A stretch of DNA of 64,000 nucleotides from Anaeramoeba flamelloides. Taxonomy: Eukaryota > Metamonada > Anaeramoebidae. The stretch covers positions 12,215,001 through 12,279,000 of the forward strand of contig JANTQA010000008.1 in NCBI GenBank assembly GCA_027625915.1. Direction: 5' to 3'. A program made the position numbers and the translations under genes. Under the pieces are notes generated by a model. It did not search any database. It was given only the letters and a program-made list of their open reading frames with translations, and was not told the origin of the DNA. Positions 34,211 through 45,636 of the stretch are shown piece by piece (position 1 is the first letter of the stretch; each line of letters begins with the position of its first letter).

Positions 34211-35284
34211 ATTAATTTCTTTTTTTTTTTCAAGTTTCAACATTTTAGATTGTATATGATGATTTTATAAGGAATAAGTAAAAAATTAGTTTGGATTATT
34301 AACAAAAAAAACATATTGAAAAAAAATTACTTCCTTTTCCTGAATAAATCTAATCAAAAGAATGTGAGAAGAAGTAATAAACATTAAAGTATTATATTGT
34401 TATAAAATCTTTATTATTCACCGTTGCTTAATCTAATTGAATTAATTGTAATGGATTATATGCCTTTTTTACAGTAACTATCTCAAAAAAAATTTAAATT
34501 TACAATTCAAAATAATTTTATTCTAATTTAGGTAATTTTTCTTTATCCAGGTTATTTTAATTTTGTTTTATTTCAAATTTTTTTCATTTTTTAATTCTTT
34601 TTTTTTTACATTTTATTTTTTATATATCAAATTGAATATCAACAAAAAAAAAAAAAATTATTTTTATACCCCAAACTAAGATAAAAAAATAGAGGACTTA
34701 TTTTCTTTGGAGGTGAATACATTTACTAGAAAAATCCCACCTTTAACAATTTTTTTTTTACTTAGAATATACAAAATTACTAATGAGAAGTACCAATGAT
34801 ATAATCAGAAACTTTTTTTGGAAAATTTTCCGTTTATTGGGGAATTTATTTGTTTGAATATCAAATCTAATCTGAATATTTTAAAATGAATTATTTCTAT
34901 ATAATTAAATATTAATCAATTCTTAAATAGTAATATTTTTTTTTATTTTTTTTTTTGGTCCTCATTGTCATGAGAGAATATGGGATTCTATTTTTTTAGA
35001 TATAACTAATGAAAATCTCGATAAAAAAAAAAAATCAATATTTTGAAATCATAAAAATGGGGGGGGGTAGCTTTGAACCATTGTCATATTTTAGTTTATT
35101 AATGATGACAAAGATTATTCGAACACATGTATACATGTTAACTGAATCCGGTTAGGAATTCATTCTTAAATAAAAATTTGGTTGTTGAAAAAAAAATATG
35201 ACCAGTTTATGGTAGTATTTAACAATGAACATCTTATAGAAAAAAAATCAAACAATCAAATAATAAATAAAAGAAAAGATATAT

Positions 35285-36497
35285 TAGAGGTTTTGATGAT
35301 AACCTGATTAATTCACGATAAAGTTACAAAAATCGCGAGAATTTCCATCAAATCGCGATAATATCAGAAAATCGCGATATTCAATATTATCGCGATAATA
35401 TAACAAATCGCGATAAATCTATAAAATCGCGATAAATGCCAAAATATCGCGATTAAAAAGTAATCGCGATAAATTAGTTGATTGTTTTTTGGGTTAATTG
35501 AGAAATATTTTTCTAAAAAAATTTTTTTTGATCAAAAAATAGATTAGGTGAAAAAAAGTCATTCTTTGAAAAAACAACAAAAAAGATACTTGATCCAATC
35601 AAGGATTAGATCCAAGAGTTTTATTGTGTTTTCATTTTGTTTGGTTGACAAACCTATCGATCCTTTAAGATCAACAACAATAAGAAATAAATAGAAATAA
35701 ATATTTTTTCAGTTAATCGTGGTATTGGAAATTGAGTTGAATAAAAGACCTTCTAAAACAACCAACCCTTTATAGGTTTTTACAAGAATTTGACCTTGGA
35801 TTAAAGCATTTTCAATATTCCAGGAAAGCTAAAAGGGGTTGGTAAACTTTTCATTATCTTTCACAACATCCTTGTCAGATGATCACCAATTATTAAGATT
35901 TTTTATAGAAATTATTTTCTTGTTCTTTTTCTTCTTTGAGTGTCTTTGTATTGGGCAGAAAACACAATTAGAGCTTAGAGGTTTTTTTTTAATCGATCAC
36001 CAATAAGAAGGAAAATTATTCTTTATTCTTTTTGGCTATTTAAAATTGTGAATATAAACTCCATTGTAAGAAAACGTATCTATCTTATATTCAATTATAT
36101 TGTTGGAATGGGCAATTATTAGTTTGATCATAAAATTTGTTTGAGATTTGATATTTTGTTAAAAAAAAAAATGAAAAGAAAACAATTTTTTTCCAGAACA
36201 AACCAAACTCATAGCCTTTACAAAAACTTTTTACGTCTTTCAAAACTTTCAAACACTTGAAGACAGTACACAACCCTTACAAACACTTTCAAACATTTAT
36301 GAAAGGGGAAAGTGTTGTAAAAGTCAGTAGATTTTTTTAAGGTAATCTCAAAAAAATAAATTTTCATTTTTTCGCGATAATGTGAATATCGCGATAATGT
36401 TGAATATCGCGATAAAGTTGGACTAATCATGATTTTTAATATTATCGCAATTTTATTGTTAATATCATGATTATATATGTTATCATCAAAACCTCTA
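35285..36497 (+). mobile_element. 1.2-kb TIR element with TCGCGA arrays (family A), younger copy
   Basis: Terminal inverted repeats TAGAGGTTTTGATGATAAC (35285-35303) and GTTATCATCAAAACCTCTA (36479-36497) are perfect over 19 bp. If the outer TA is the duplicated target, the TIR is GAGGTTTTGATGATAAC. Inside the left end, TCGCGA occurs at 35333, 35353, 35372, 35390, 35408, 35427, 35447 and 35464. Inside the right end it occurs at 36372, 36389 and 36407, with weaker forms at 36428, 36445 and 36465. The body (35480-36360) matches the copy at 25938-27151 in reverse. No transposase is encoded, so mobility would need a partner element. Subterminal repeats of this sort bind transposase in several DNA transposon families. 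Confidence 0.88.
35313..35469. repeat. Array of the palindrome TCGCGA at ~19-bp period
   Basis: Eight perfect TCGCGA units, preceded by one TCACGA, with successive distances of 20, 20, 19, 18, 18, 19, 20 and 17 bp. Most sit in ATCGCGAT(AA). Spacers are AT-rich and unrelated, so it is a motif array, not a simple tandem repeat. Confidence 0.95.
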
Positions 36498-36849
36498 TTA
36501 TATTGATAGACTATAGTTAAATTTTTTGACTCATTTTGTTCTAAAATAGTTTGTAAAACAATATAAAATTATTTTTTAAATAAAATTATCAAATCTTTTT
36601 GATTAAAATATTATCAAGTGAATAGAATGTAGTATTTTCCAAGGAAATCACAAGTAACCAATATTTTTTGTTATTATTGTAAGTTTGCTTTTATTATAAA
36701 ATATACCATTTACAGATAATTGTCAAATGTTTGTAGAAGATTTTATCCTAATATAAAAAATCCGAATAAAGATCAATTAAATCAAAAATTAAATTAAATT
36801 TCTGAAATTATAATTCAATTTGGATTAAAACCTAATTAAGATAAAACAT

Positions 36850-37345
36850 TAATTATAGAATATTTATCAAAGATTAAAATTTTGGCTATTTATTTCGTAA
36901 AAAATCCACATTTTAGATATAATCTGAAAAGTTCAAAACAAACATTTAACAATTCTCAGAAATTATTCAATAATAATTTTATAAAAAAATAATTTGAAAT
37001 TAGATTAGTTAACTCTTTAATATTAAGTCAATTGACATATGGTTTAGAAATATATACTTATAACCTAATGACTCTAAATTATTAAAACTCTTGGATTAAC
37101 ACATGTATTATTGAGATATGTACAATATACCAAAATGTGCCAATTATTATTTATATAATAGAATTTAAATTCGATAATTTGATAATTTCAATGAAGAAAA
37201 AAAAAAAATCCAAATTCAAAAATAAATTAAAAATTTTAAATCTACCTTATTTGGAAAAATTGATAAAATTCAATCAAGGAATTCACATTAAAATTAATTT
37301 AATTCTAAAAAGGTTTAAATTTTCTTCAAAAAGAAAATTATGAAC
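36850..37345 (+). mobile_element. LINE relic, RT region, copy L3 (plus strand)
   Basis: Around 37015-37060 the plus strand encodes SLILSQLTYGLEIYTYNL, the typical YGLE-type segment of LINE reverse transcriptases. Upstream, ILAIYFVKNPHFRYNLKSS resembles the preceding YLG..F..N motif. Downstream, the frame to 37345 resembles the connector in copy L1. In-frame stops interrupt it. It is separated from a family D hairpin at 37930 by a repeat C copy. Confidence 0.5.
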
Positions 37346-37479
37346 TAAATTCAAAAAATTTTTACACAGTTTAAACAATTTAAAGAAGAATAACAATACC
37401 TCATTTTAAATTCAATTTGAAAATAATTTTGATTTTACAAACTATTTCATTTTTTGTCTTTTCTGTTTTTATTTCTTTT

Positions 37480-37900
37480 TTTCCAGTTACATATTTTCTT
37501 TCGTTATATCAGAATTTTTTTTTAAATGATTGATAAAAGACTAATGTTGAGTTTGTTAAATAGGAAAATCACATAAAATTGGTCCATGGTATCTTTTCAT
37601 TTGATCGATCATTAACAGTTGGTGAAATTTCAATAAAATTTATCAATACATAATTTTTTGTTCAGCTTGTTTCATCATTTTGGAAACACCGATTTTTATT
37701 TTTTCGTTTTATATTTTGTTATTTTATTTGAATAAAAACGTTTACTTATTAAAAGCATTAATACCCTGTAACTTAAATGTGTTTTAATATTATGTTTGGA
37801 AAAATAGAATAAATTGAGATTTTTTTTGTCTATTTTTGATTTTGGGTGTGCCCAAATTTTTGGAATCGGGTTTAGTTATATTGATAATGAGTTGCTGAAT
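37480..37900 (-). repeat. Dispersed repeat C, copy 3 (long, reverse)
   Basis: The reverse complement contains the longest version of this family. From its left: CCAAAAATTTGGGCACACCC, AAAATAGACAAAAAAAATCTC, TTCCAAAATGATGAAACAAG, a TGATCGATCAAATG block and AACTCAACATTAG..ATCAATCATT. The order matches copies at 48710-49260 and 54930-55340. Nature unknown. Confidence 0.65.
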
Positions 37901-37929
37901 TCGACTCATTATAGAGTAATTGGATTTTA

Positions 37930-38040
37930 CCGAATTCAAAAGAATAGATTAAAATGCAAAATTTACTCTATTCTTTTGAATTAAAAAAAAAAGATAGGTA
38001 CTCTATGGCACCTCACAACACCCCACGGCACGGTTTCCAG
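37930..38040. repeat. Hairpin D copy 5 with GGCAC-rich flank
   Basis: GAATTCAAAAGAATAGATTA pairs with the ACTCTATTCTTTTGAATT block, followed at 37997-38036 by CTCTATGGCACCTCACAACA and a CCCCACGGCACGG block. The same hairpin-plus-GGCAC arrangement is seen at 29620 and 30178. Confidence 0.55.
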
Positions 38041-38594
38041 GGAAAATGATCAATACCTTCCTTTCTTTCAAAACTGAAGGATTTTTTATATAATCCTCAA
38101 AAAAATTGACTTATTTTGAATTTAATTGCGACTGTTGGGAATAATAGTTTTTTGTAATAATTTTATTGTGGCCCTGTTTTAAAAATGTTCATAAAGATAA
38201 ATTTTAAAAAGTTTCACTGGGACAACCTGAAAGAGTAAGCCAAACAGTATGATCAGCATTTTTAAAACGTTTGTTTACTTACTTTTTTAAAAACAGCTTT
38301 ACAAATTTTGTTTTGAATAAAAATTATTTGATTGTAAAATTAGGTGATGTTAATAAGGACAAAAGTAATGGTGTTGTTAATGGCTGCAAATTAGGATCTT
38401 CAAAATATAGTTTGATAAATTCAAAGGAAAAAATGGGAAATAAAAAGCATTAATTCGTAAGATGTTTAAATAATTCAAAATGTTTATTTTAGTGTTTCAA
38501 TTTTTCGTCAAGATCGTTTTTTAATTTACATAAAAAGCCAAAAAAAGAAAGAAAGATTTCGTAATGAAAAAGAAAGTGATTGGATTTTTCTGGT

Positions 38595-39090
38595 TTATTT
38601 TTTGTTTAATCCATATTTTTGCCTTAAAGCATTAATTTCTTTTTGTCTTCTTACGTCGATTGGCTTCTTTTCTTTTTTCTTTTCTTTATGATATAAAACA
38701 ATAAGGTACCTAAAAGAAAGAAAAAATCCAAAGAAAACAACAAAAGAGAAAATGAGAATAAATAAACAAAAAAAAAAAAAAAAGGGGGGAGATCTTAGTG
38801 TGTTGTTTTGGGAAGGTAAAATAATAAAACAAAAAAGGAAATCCTTACCTTCCTCGAACATGGAAACCTGAGAGATGCTCACAGGCATTTTTTGCATCAA
38901 GAATATCCTCGTAAACAACGTAAGCTGTTCCTCTTGTTTTATTTTTATCACCAAGGCGTATTTGCCGAATCCCACCGTATCTCCCAAAAATATCATACAT
39001 TTCTTCACTTGTAATTTTGTAAGGTAGATTACGGACATAAAGAATACGATTTACGTCTGGTGGAATGACTTTGGGCTGATTTTTGTTCAT
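38595..39090 (-). CDS. SF3B6: SF3B6 (SF3b p14 / SF3b14a), branch-site spliceosome subunit
   Basis: Two exons, 39090-38849 and 38709-38595, separated by a 139-nt intron (GTAAGG...TTTTAG). The 118-residue product is near the 125 of human SF3B6. Residues about 16-95 form one RRM with RNP2 ILYVRNLPY and RNP1 [29 protein letters not shown] is almost the human sequence. The tail ends [15 protein letters not shown], as in the family. SF3B6 is part of the U2 snRNP SF3b complex and contacts SF3B1 near the branch adenosine. The intron follows GFHVRGR, and both splice sites fit exactly in phase. The ATG at 39090 is preferred over an upstream in-frame start because it fits family length. It is divergent from COG1. 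Confidence 0.96.
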
Positions 39091-40054
39091 TGTAATCGAA
39101 AAAAAGCTTTTTTGAAAATGGAACAATATCAAAAAAATGAAAAGATTTTTTATTTACTTTTTATTCTGCTCAAAGAATGGGATTGTGTTCCATTAGTCTT
39201 GTTTGTTCATTGTTCATTAAAGTTAATCAATTTTGATTCAAACAAGGACAATTCATGATGTTTTGAATAATTCTGCACAATAGTAATATATCCTAATTTC
39301 TAAAATTATATAATAACTTTTATCGCAAAAGTTTAATCAAGGATAACTAAATTCAAATAAATTCTAAGGATTTACATAACCAAATAGACTTGTGAAGATC
39401 TTGGGATATTTCTTCCAATTCAGAGGAAAAAATGGTTCAAAAATTGAAAGAAAATTTTTCTGTATTAAAAAGTAAAATGTGGGAAGTGAAAGTCTTAATA
39501 AAAAAATGTTCCTACCACAATTAGGAAGCTGAACTAAATTTCTCAAAATATCATTTCTAATTGATTATTGACAGATTTTTGGGTTTGTTTATCATTTAAA
39601 AACTTTTAAAATCAAATATTACTCTAAATTAGTAAAATATTTGCTATTAAGGGGAAAATAACAATAGATTAAAATAGTCAGGGATAAGTTTTAAAAAAGA
39701 AAATTCAATAAACTTCCAAGTCCTTTTTTGGGGTTATCCATATGTATTCTCTAAAACTGGGATTAGTTGATTTGAAAAAATAAATCTCTGACACAGAAAT
39801 TAATTTCAAATTCAATCTTTAGTTTCCATCCAATAAAAATCTATATACAAAAAAAGTATTCTGATAAGAAACCTGTTCTCAGAATAATAGACTTCAACGT
39901 CTGAATATGAAAGTAAATTTTGTAGTTGAATGCAAAAAATACTCATTTAGTAAAAACTGAAAAGCCAAAAGAAATCTTTCATTTTTTTTCTTGTATTTTT
40001 CTTGTTTTTCTTACAATCAATATTTTCTCTAACAAAATTGAACTTAAAATCAAA
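39091..40054. promoter_or_regulatory. Shared intergenic region between divergent SF3B6 and COG1
   Basis: 964 bp between the two start codons. It must hold both promoters, but I can identify no specific element. It contains AT-rich sequence without long repeats, unlike most intergenic stretches here. Confidence 0.4.
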
Positions 40055-42976
40055 ATGAATTTCCCATTAGACACATACCAACTTTTTGAAACAAGGAGTA
40101 TCAAGCAAATTGAAGAAATTAATAAGCAAGCAAAGCTCGATATTGAGAATAAAAAAGAATATTTAAGAGAATTGGTTGGTGAAAGGTATCGGGATCTGAT
40201 TGATTCTGTAGGCACTATTGACTCAATGTCCGATTTAACGAAAGACATTTCTGTGTTATTACAAGGAATCAAAACAGAGTCTCTTCAAATTAATCAAAAT
40301 AGTATCAATGTTCTTGGGAATGAAAAAGAAACAGAAAAAGAAACGAAAACAGAAAAAGAAAAAGAAAAAGAAAAAGAAAAAGAAAAAAATAACGAAAACG
40401 AAACAAATTTCAAAACAACAACAAAGATTGGCTTTTTCAAAAAAGGTAGCAACCTAAGCGCCACCAAATTTGAAAATGAAACCAATGAAAATCTAATTTG
40501 CTTTAACAAAGAATTTAAAAATTTAGAGCAAGCACCAGAAGAAATTTTTAATAAACTATCGGAGCACAACTATTTTTTAGCAGGGAAAATCTACTTAAAA
40601 GGAAAGCACTCGTTTCAAAAGTGTCTGAAATTGTATCCCAAAGTCCACGAACTCTTACCACATTCAATCAAATCGTTACTCCAAATCAAATGGGATTACC
40701 TTTCGGAATTAAGGGATCACATTTTGGAATCGTGTGGATCGAGGGTAAGCTGTTCGCACTTGAAATGTGAAGATTACTTATCGAGTCTCTCGTGCTTAGT
40801 GATGCTAGAAACCAAAACCGAGCAAAGTGCGCTCCAATTCTTTTTGGATCGGCAATTGTCCTTAATAATCAATCAGCTATCAAAGCTAAGTTCACGATCT
40901 GAATTAAAAACAACACTAAACATTCTTTGTTCAATTGGGCAAACGGTTTTAGAAGTCGACGCTTATTCTCGCAAGATCTTTATCTCTGGTACCGAAAATA
41001 GTTTGTATCGCGCCTTAAATGGGAAGGCAATTGTGTTAGGAATAAGAACACTTGGAAAGGCATTAACTGATTGGAATAACAAAATTTCAAATGCAATTAA
41101 GCTTGGGTTAGATGAAATTATTCAGCCAATTAACTCTTTAGAAAAAATTTCTCAAATTGAAGACCATATTTGGAAAGTGCTGGGTAACAAATTTAATGAA
41201 ATTTATTTAAACAACCAACAAACGAAAAGCGGCCAAAGCCCAAATCCAAATCAAAATCAAAATAACAAGACAACCTCAAATAAAAATTTGAACACAAACA
41301 CTAGCACGGGCACGGGCATAAGCATGGGAATTCAAGCAAATATAAATATGAATAATAAGAGTAATAATCTTCAGAAAATAATTCAAAAAAAAAGGGTAGT
41401 TGGCCAACAAGTTTCTAGTCACGCACAGATCTGGAATTCAGTATTTGGGAATTTTTTAGTTGAGCGTGCTAAAGTCATAATACACAGAGAAATCAAATCA
41501 ATCAAGCCAATACAAATAATTCAAAGGGCATTAAAGGACATAACCTTAAATAAAGGAATTGAGCACAATATTGAGAAATTCATTTGGGACCAATCAATAA
41601 ACATAAATAATGAAAATACAAACAAGAAAAATAACTACAATTCTAATATGAAAAACTCTAAGAACAGTTTCCAATTCAAAAATTACAATAATTTTTTTTC
41701 TTCTCCGAATCAAAGTTTTGATTTATTTTCAATTAACAGCCGAAAAAATCGTAATAGAATTAATGGAATCACTCCAATTCTTTCAGAATTGAATTCAAAA
41801 ATTTTGAAAACTTATTTAGTATTATTAAATGAAATTGATAAATTGAAACAAAATCAACAATTGTTAATACAATGTGTAAAAAATAGAATAATGGAACTAT
41901 TAGAAAATATGGCAAATTGGCTCTTAGAAAATGTTGAATTAATTTACAACCAAATTGCGAATATTAAAAATCAACAAAGAAAAAAATTTGAAAAAAAAGA
42001 TATTGAAAATGAGAATGAAAAACAAATGGAAACAATTTTAAATCAGATCTTATTTCTGGGAAGAATTAGTAGATTATTTCTTGAAGATCAATCCCAAATC
42101 TCAAAAATATTTAAAATTGAATATCCAGAATTATTTGAAAAGGTTTTATCAATTTTTTCCAAAGTTCTTAATAATTCAGATAAATATTGGGGTGAAATTA
42201 GTTCAAAAATATTTTCAAAAAAATTAGAAAAAAAAATAATTAACAAACATAAAAATGAAATAGAAAGTGAAAGAATTGCTCTTTGGAAACTTTGTAACAT
42301 TCCACAACAGCAACAAACGAAATCAAAATCTCAAACAATAAATTCAAATGAAAAAGAAAAAGAAAATGAAAATGAAAATGAAAATGAAAATGAAAATAAA
42401 AATGAAAATGAAAATGATGAACTTGATCAAGAAGAACCAGTTCTTCAATCATTAAAATTGCCAATAAATCCTTCGAGTGATTTATCCACATTTTTATTTT
42501 CAATTTCAAAGGATATGATTTCTAAAGGTTATAGTTTGTTGCAACCCAAATCAATAAAAACATACTTGTCTATAATCAGAGAAAATATTTTCAAAACTTA
42601 TATCAATTTTATAACAAATTGTAACCAAAATGAATCTATTATTCCAGAATCCTTAGCAATACAATTTTTATTTGATATAATGTTTTTGTCAAAATTATTT
42701 GGTGTTAAAGAAAATAGTAAATTAATGAATTTACTTCAAGAAAAGGTCGATGTGATAAATTGGGCCCTTTCTGAACAAATTATACGCGCAAATGTAATCA
42801 GTGCCTATAATAGATCTTATTTGTTATATGGTACCTTGACCAATTCGGAATTTAAACGTTCCTATGATCGAAATTTGTTTAGCCAATCAGAAAAAAATAT
42901 TTTGTCTTTCGTTAAGTCTTCAATCAGATTTGAAAGTTTACCAACAATTGGCTTTGAATCATTTTTAAAAAATTAA
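40055..42976 (+). CDS. COG1: Conserved oligomeric Golgi complex subunit 1 (COG1)
   Basis: 973 residues in one exon. The frame is open further upstream, but the ATG at 40055 (AAAATCAAAATG) starts the conserved region. Residues 1-75 carry the COG1/Vps51-type N-terminus: TRSIKQIEEINKQAKLDI, then KEYLRELVGERYRDLIDSV and TIDSMSDLTKDI. This is the helical segment by which COG1 joins the COG lobe. The remainder is helical rod with low-complexity inserts (KEKEKEKEKEK near 100, Asn-rich near 400-440 and 515-550, ENENENENENKNENEN near 770). The C-terminus ends in a conserved-looking SEQIIRANVISAYNRSYLLY stretch. The COG complex tethers intra-Golgi retrograde vesicles and maintains glycosyltransferase location. 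No membrane segment is expected or seen. Confidence 0.88.
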   Translation: MNFPLDTYQLFETRSIKQIEEINKQAKLDIENKKEYLRELVGERYRDLIDSVGTIDSMSDLTKDISVLLQGIKTESLQINQNSINVLGNEKETEKETKTEKEKEKEKEKEKNNENETNFKTTTKIGFFKKGSNLSATKFENETNENLICFNKEFKNLEQAPEEIFNKLSEHNYFLAGKIYLKGKHSFQKCLKLYPKVHELLPHSIKSLLQIKWDYLSELRDHILESCGSRVSCSHLKCEDYLSSLSCLVMLETKTEQSALQFFLDRQLSLIINQLSKLSSRSELKTTLNILCSIGQTVLEVDAYSRKIFISGTENSLYRALNGKAIVLGIRTLGKALTDWNNKISNAIKLGLDEIIQPINSLEKISQIEDHIWKVLGNKFNEIYLNNQQTKSGQSPNPNQNQNNKTTSNKNLNTNTSTGTGISMGIQANINMNNKSNNLQKIIQKKRVVGQQVSSHAQIWNSVFGNFLVERAKVIIHREIKSIKPIQIIQRALKDITLNKGIEHNIEKFIWDQSININNENTNKKNNYNSNMKNSKNSFQFKNYNNFFSSPNQSFDLFSINSRKNRNRINGITPILSELNSKILKTYLVLLNEIDKLKQNQQLLIQCVKNRIMELLENMANWLLENVELIYNQIANIKNQQRKKFEKKDIENENEKQMETILNQILFLGRISRLFLEDQSQISKIFKIEYPELFEKVLSIFSKVLNNSDKYWGEISSKIFSKKLEKKIINKHKNEIESERIALWKLCNIPQQQQTKSKSQTINSNEKEKENENENENENENKNENENDELDQEEPVLQSLKLPINPSSDLSTFLFSISKDMISKGYSLLQPKSIKTYLSIIRENIFKTYINFITNCNQNESIIPESLAIQFLFDIMFLSKLFGVKENSKLMNLLQEKVDVINWALSEQIIRANVISAYNRSYLLYGTLTNSEFKRSYDRNLFSQSEKNILSFVKSSIRFESLPTIGFESFLKN

Positions 42977-43149
42977 ATACTCTTTAAAAATTAAAATAAA
43001 ATAATTTTTTACTATTAATCATATCTTCATTTTTTTTTTTTTTTTTTTTAATTTTTTCAATAAATAAATCTTGAAATTAGGAAGTTTACTTCTCTTAAAA
43101 TAAAATCAATAAATAATTCATATAAATGAAGATTTTATTTAATTATTTT

Positions 43150-43460
43150 TTCCCTTTTTTTACCCTGACTGAAATTGTTTTTATATTTGGAAGAAAAGTT
43201 GCAAATGAAAAAGATCAAGTTGGTACTTGTTAATAATTGAATACTGAAACATGAGAGAATGAGTAACTTGAAACTAAAAACGAAAAAAAAAAACAAAGGA
43301 AATCATATCACGGGTTTAGATACAATCAGATCAAGAAGAAAAAAGAAATAACTACAATTAAACAATTACCGAAATAAATGAATATTTATGATCAATTAGC
43401 AAACTAAACTCAGTTCAAACAAAAGTATCTAGTTTGTGATTTTGGGTGTTTTTAATTTGG
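43150..43460 (+). repeat. Dispersed repeat E (uninterrupted copy)
   Basis: Matches 4310-4445 plus 4980-5110: TTTACCCTGACTGA, GAGTAACTTGAAA..TAAAAACGAAAAA, CAGATCAA and TTGTGATTTTGGGT occur in the same order. It has no 502-bp element at the corresponding place, which supports the insertion call at 4475-4976. It lies about 170 bp after the COG1 stop. Confidence 0.6.
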
Positions 43461-44374
43461 CAATAATTTTTTTCTTTATTGTTCTATTCATAAGATATGC
43501 CCGTAATAAAATTAAGCACTGTTTTTTTCTGATTAATATTTTTCGAAATCTAACCTTAAAACTTAATTCAATTAACATCTGGGATAATTTTTTTTGGAAT
43601 AAAAACACACTTAACTTTTGAATATCAAAAATATTTTTTGATTTTAATGTGCACTTTCTTATTTTTTTTTTGAAAAATTGGGGCTGAGAAAATTTTGAAA
43701 TCAAAGAATAAGTTAATATATTAAATTAGAATGTCTTTTCCAGAGGGTTTATCTTTTTAGTTTAACTTTTTTTTAATTTTACCATTTAAAAATAAAAAAA
43801 AAATTTGAAGACCAAATTAGTCCCTTTTGTAAAAAGAAAATTCACATAATTTAGAATTTGTTTTGGTAAATGGGGTAAAACAAGATATTGTATCTAAAAA
43901 TATACATAATTTCAAGTGTGAATTCAATGATTTTGGCAAAAAATGTTTTCAAGAAAAAGTTAAATTGAAACTTTATTTATTTTTATTTTTTCATTTAGTT
44001 TTTTAAATTGTACTAATGGAAAGTATTTGATCAGTTTTCCAATTTTACTGTTTTTTGGGTCGTAGGAACATATTATAAATCGGTTTTAAAAAAATTGGAT
44101 TTTTTTTTTTTCTTTTCTTATTTTTTTAAGTTTTTTTTTTCTTTTCTCTTTGTTGTTACCTTTTCAAATATAAAGATTCTGTCGGTGTGTATTTCCAATA
44201 AATAACTCCTGAAATCTATTATTTGGTACTTTAATTTCTGAAAAGAAATAAGTAAATAAATTTCGAGAAGGGAATTGTCATTTCTTCAAAAATTAAATAA
44301 TATTTTATTTAATTTTATATAACAATTTATAATTTTTCATTTTGTATAAGTTTCTGTGGAACTAAACTCCATTT

Positions 44375-45000
44375 CAATAATTGTGACTCATCTGAAATAA
44401 TCAATTGAAAAAAAAAATTATCCTTTTGTATTTGTGAACAATTAATAATTAAATCTGATTTATAATTTACTTTTAAATCATTATGAATACATAAAAACCT
44501 GATATTTAAAAAATTAAAAAAAAATAAAACCAAAAACTAAAAAAAGGTGAGTCACAATTTTTGAAATGTGCATTGCCGATTTTTTATTACTAAACTTTCA
44601 CTAAAAAAAAGTTAACAACAAGATTTTTTGCAAATAATTTAATTCATTTTAAAAGCCATTATATCATCTCGATTTTCATAGTGATTATTGATATTTTCGA
44701 AGATCTTTTTTTTTATCACATGATCTTAAAAAAAAAAAGAAAAAGAAAAAAAAACAAAAAGAAAAGAAAAATTTTAATAAAAAAAAAGAAAAAAAAACAC
44801 AAGAAAAACAAAAAAAGAAAGAAAAAGAAAAACAAAAGAAAAAAAAACAAATATAAAAATTTGAAAAAGCAAAAGAAAAATTTCCAAAATTCGAAAAAAT
44901 CGTTCTGATCCAAAAATTTGAAAATATTTTTTTGATAAGAATACAGGAAAAACCCTCAAAACAACTTCCATTATCATTATAAAGTGAGTCATTATTTTTA
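44375..45000 (-). repeat. Dispersed repeat H, reverse copy, with three TGACTC/GAGTCA motifs
   Basis: Inverse counterpart of 57700-58255. Both contain CAAAAATTGTGACTC-type and GTGAGTCACAATTTTTG ends about 190 bp apart, then a third GAGTCA site beyond a long AAGAAAAAG purine tract (44710-44900). Translated hydrophobic frames in the two copies look alike only because the DNA is alike. A MITE of about 190 bp (44374-44566) with inverted ends nested in a larger repeat is the simplest reading. Confidence 0.55.
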
Positions 45001-45364
45001 AAATTTATTTTATAAGCATAATTACAAAAATTAGAGAACATTTTCTCAATATATTTACTTTTATATATTGTATTATAAAGGTAAAAATGGATTAGATATA
45101 CTGTAAGAGAAATTAGGTGAGTTTTTTAATAATAATTTGAAAGTGATTATTTCAATTTATTTTTTTATAATTTAAAAAAATCTTGAGTAATAAAATGATA
45201 CAATAACAAACAAGTAGAAAATTTGAGATTAAAAAAAATAAAATAAAAAATATTATATATTGAAATAATAATCGGTAGTATGAGTGAAAAAATTAAAAGA
45301 TTGTCAGTTAAATAATAAAAAAAGTAATTTTAGTTGGATTGTAGAATAATAAAAGAGTATGGGG

Positions 45365-45560
45365 TACAACCATTATCACTTTTAAGGTAAAAACTTTTGG
45401 GTAGAAATTAAGAGATAATAAATCTAAATTAAATTACAGAGATTTAGATTCTTGGTTTAAAACAAACAGTATAACTTTTTATTAAAAAAATTTTTTGTTA
45501 TAATTTTTTATCTTAAATTTTGTGTAAATTTAAAACCTAAAAAGTGGAATTGGTTTTTTA
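45365..45560. mobile_element. MITE M, very old copy
   Basis: TATCACTTTTAAGGTAAAAA at the left and AAAACCTAAAAAGTGGAATT at the right are degenerate versions of the MITE ends; the centre is strongly diverged. It sits close to the well-preserved copy at 45637. Confidence 0.4.
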
Positions 45561-45636
45561 ATTTCTTTATATTGTTTTCATTAAATAGAATCCCCACATA
45601 TACATTATAATTTTTCCATGAAATTCGTAGTTCAAT

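Noticed and set aside
35313-35469. The TCGCGA array as a CRISPR array
   Set aside because: The repeat is only 6-10 bp, spacers are AT-rich and about 10 bp, and the array sits symmetrically inside transposon ends in a eukaryotic genome.
36091-36430. Minus-strand frame with repeated LSRYS units as a repeat protein
   Set aside because: The repeated peptide is the translation of the TCGCGATA motif array.
44685-45041. Hydrophobic minus-strand protein, with a look-alike at 57708-57965
   Set aside because: Both are readings through a purine/pyrimidine tract in two copies of repeat H; similarity comes from the DNA repeat, not from selection on protein.
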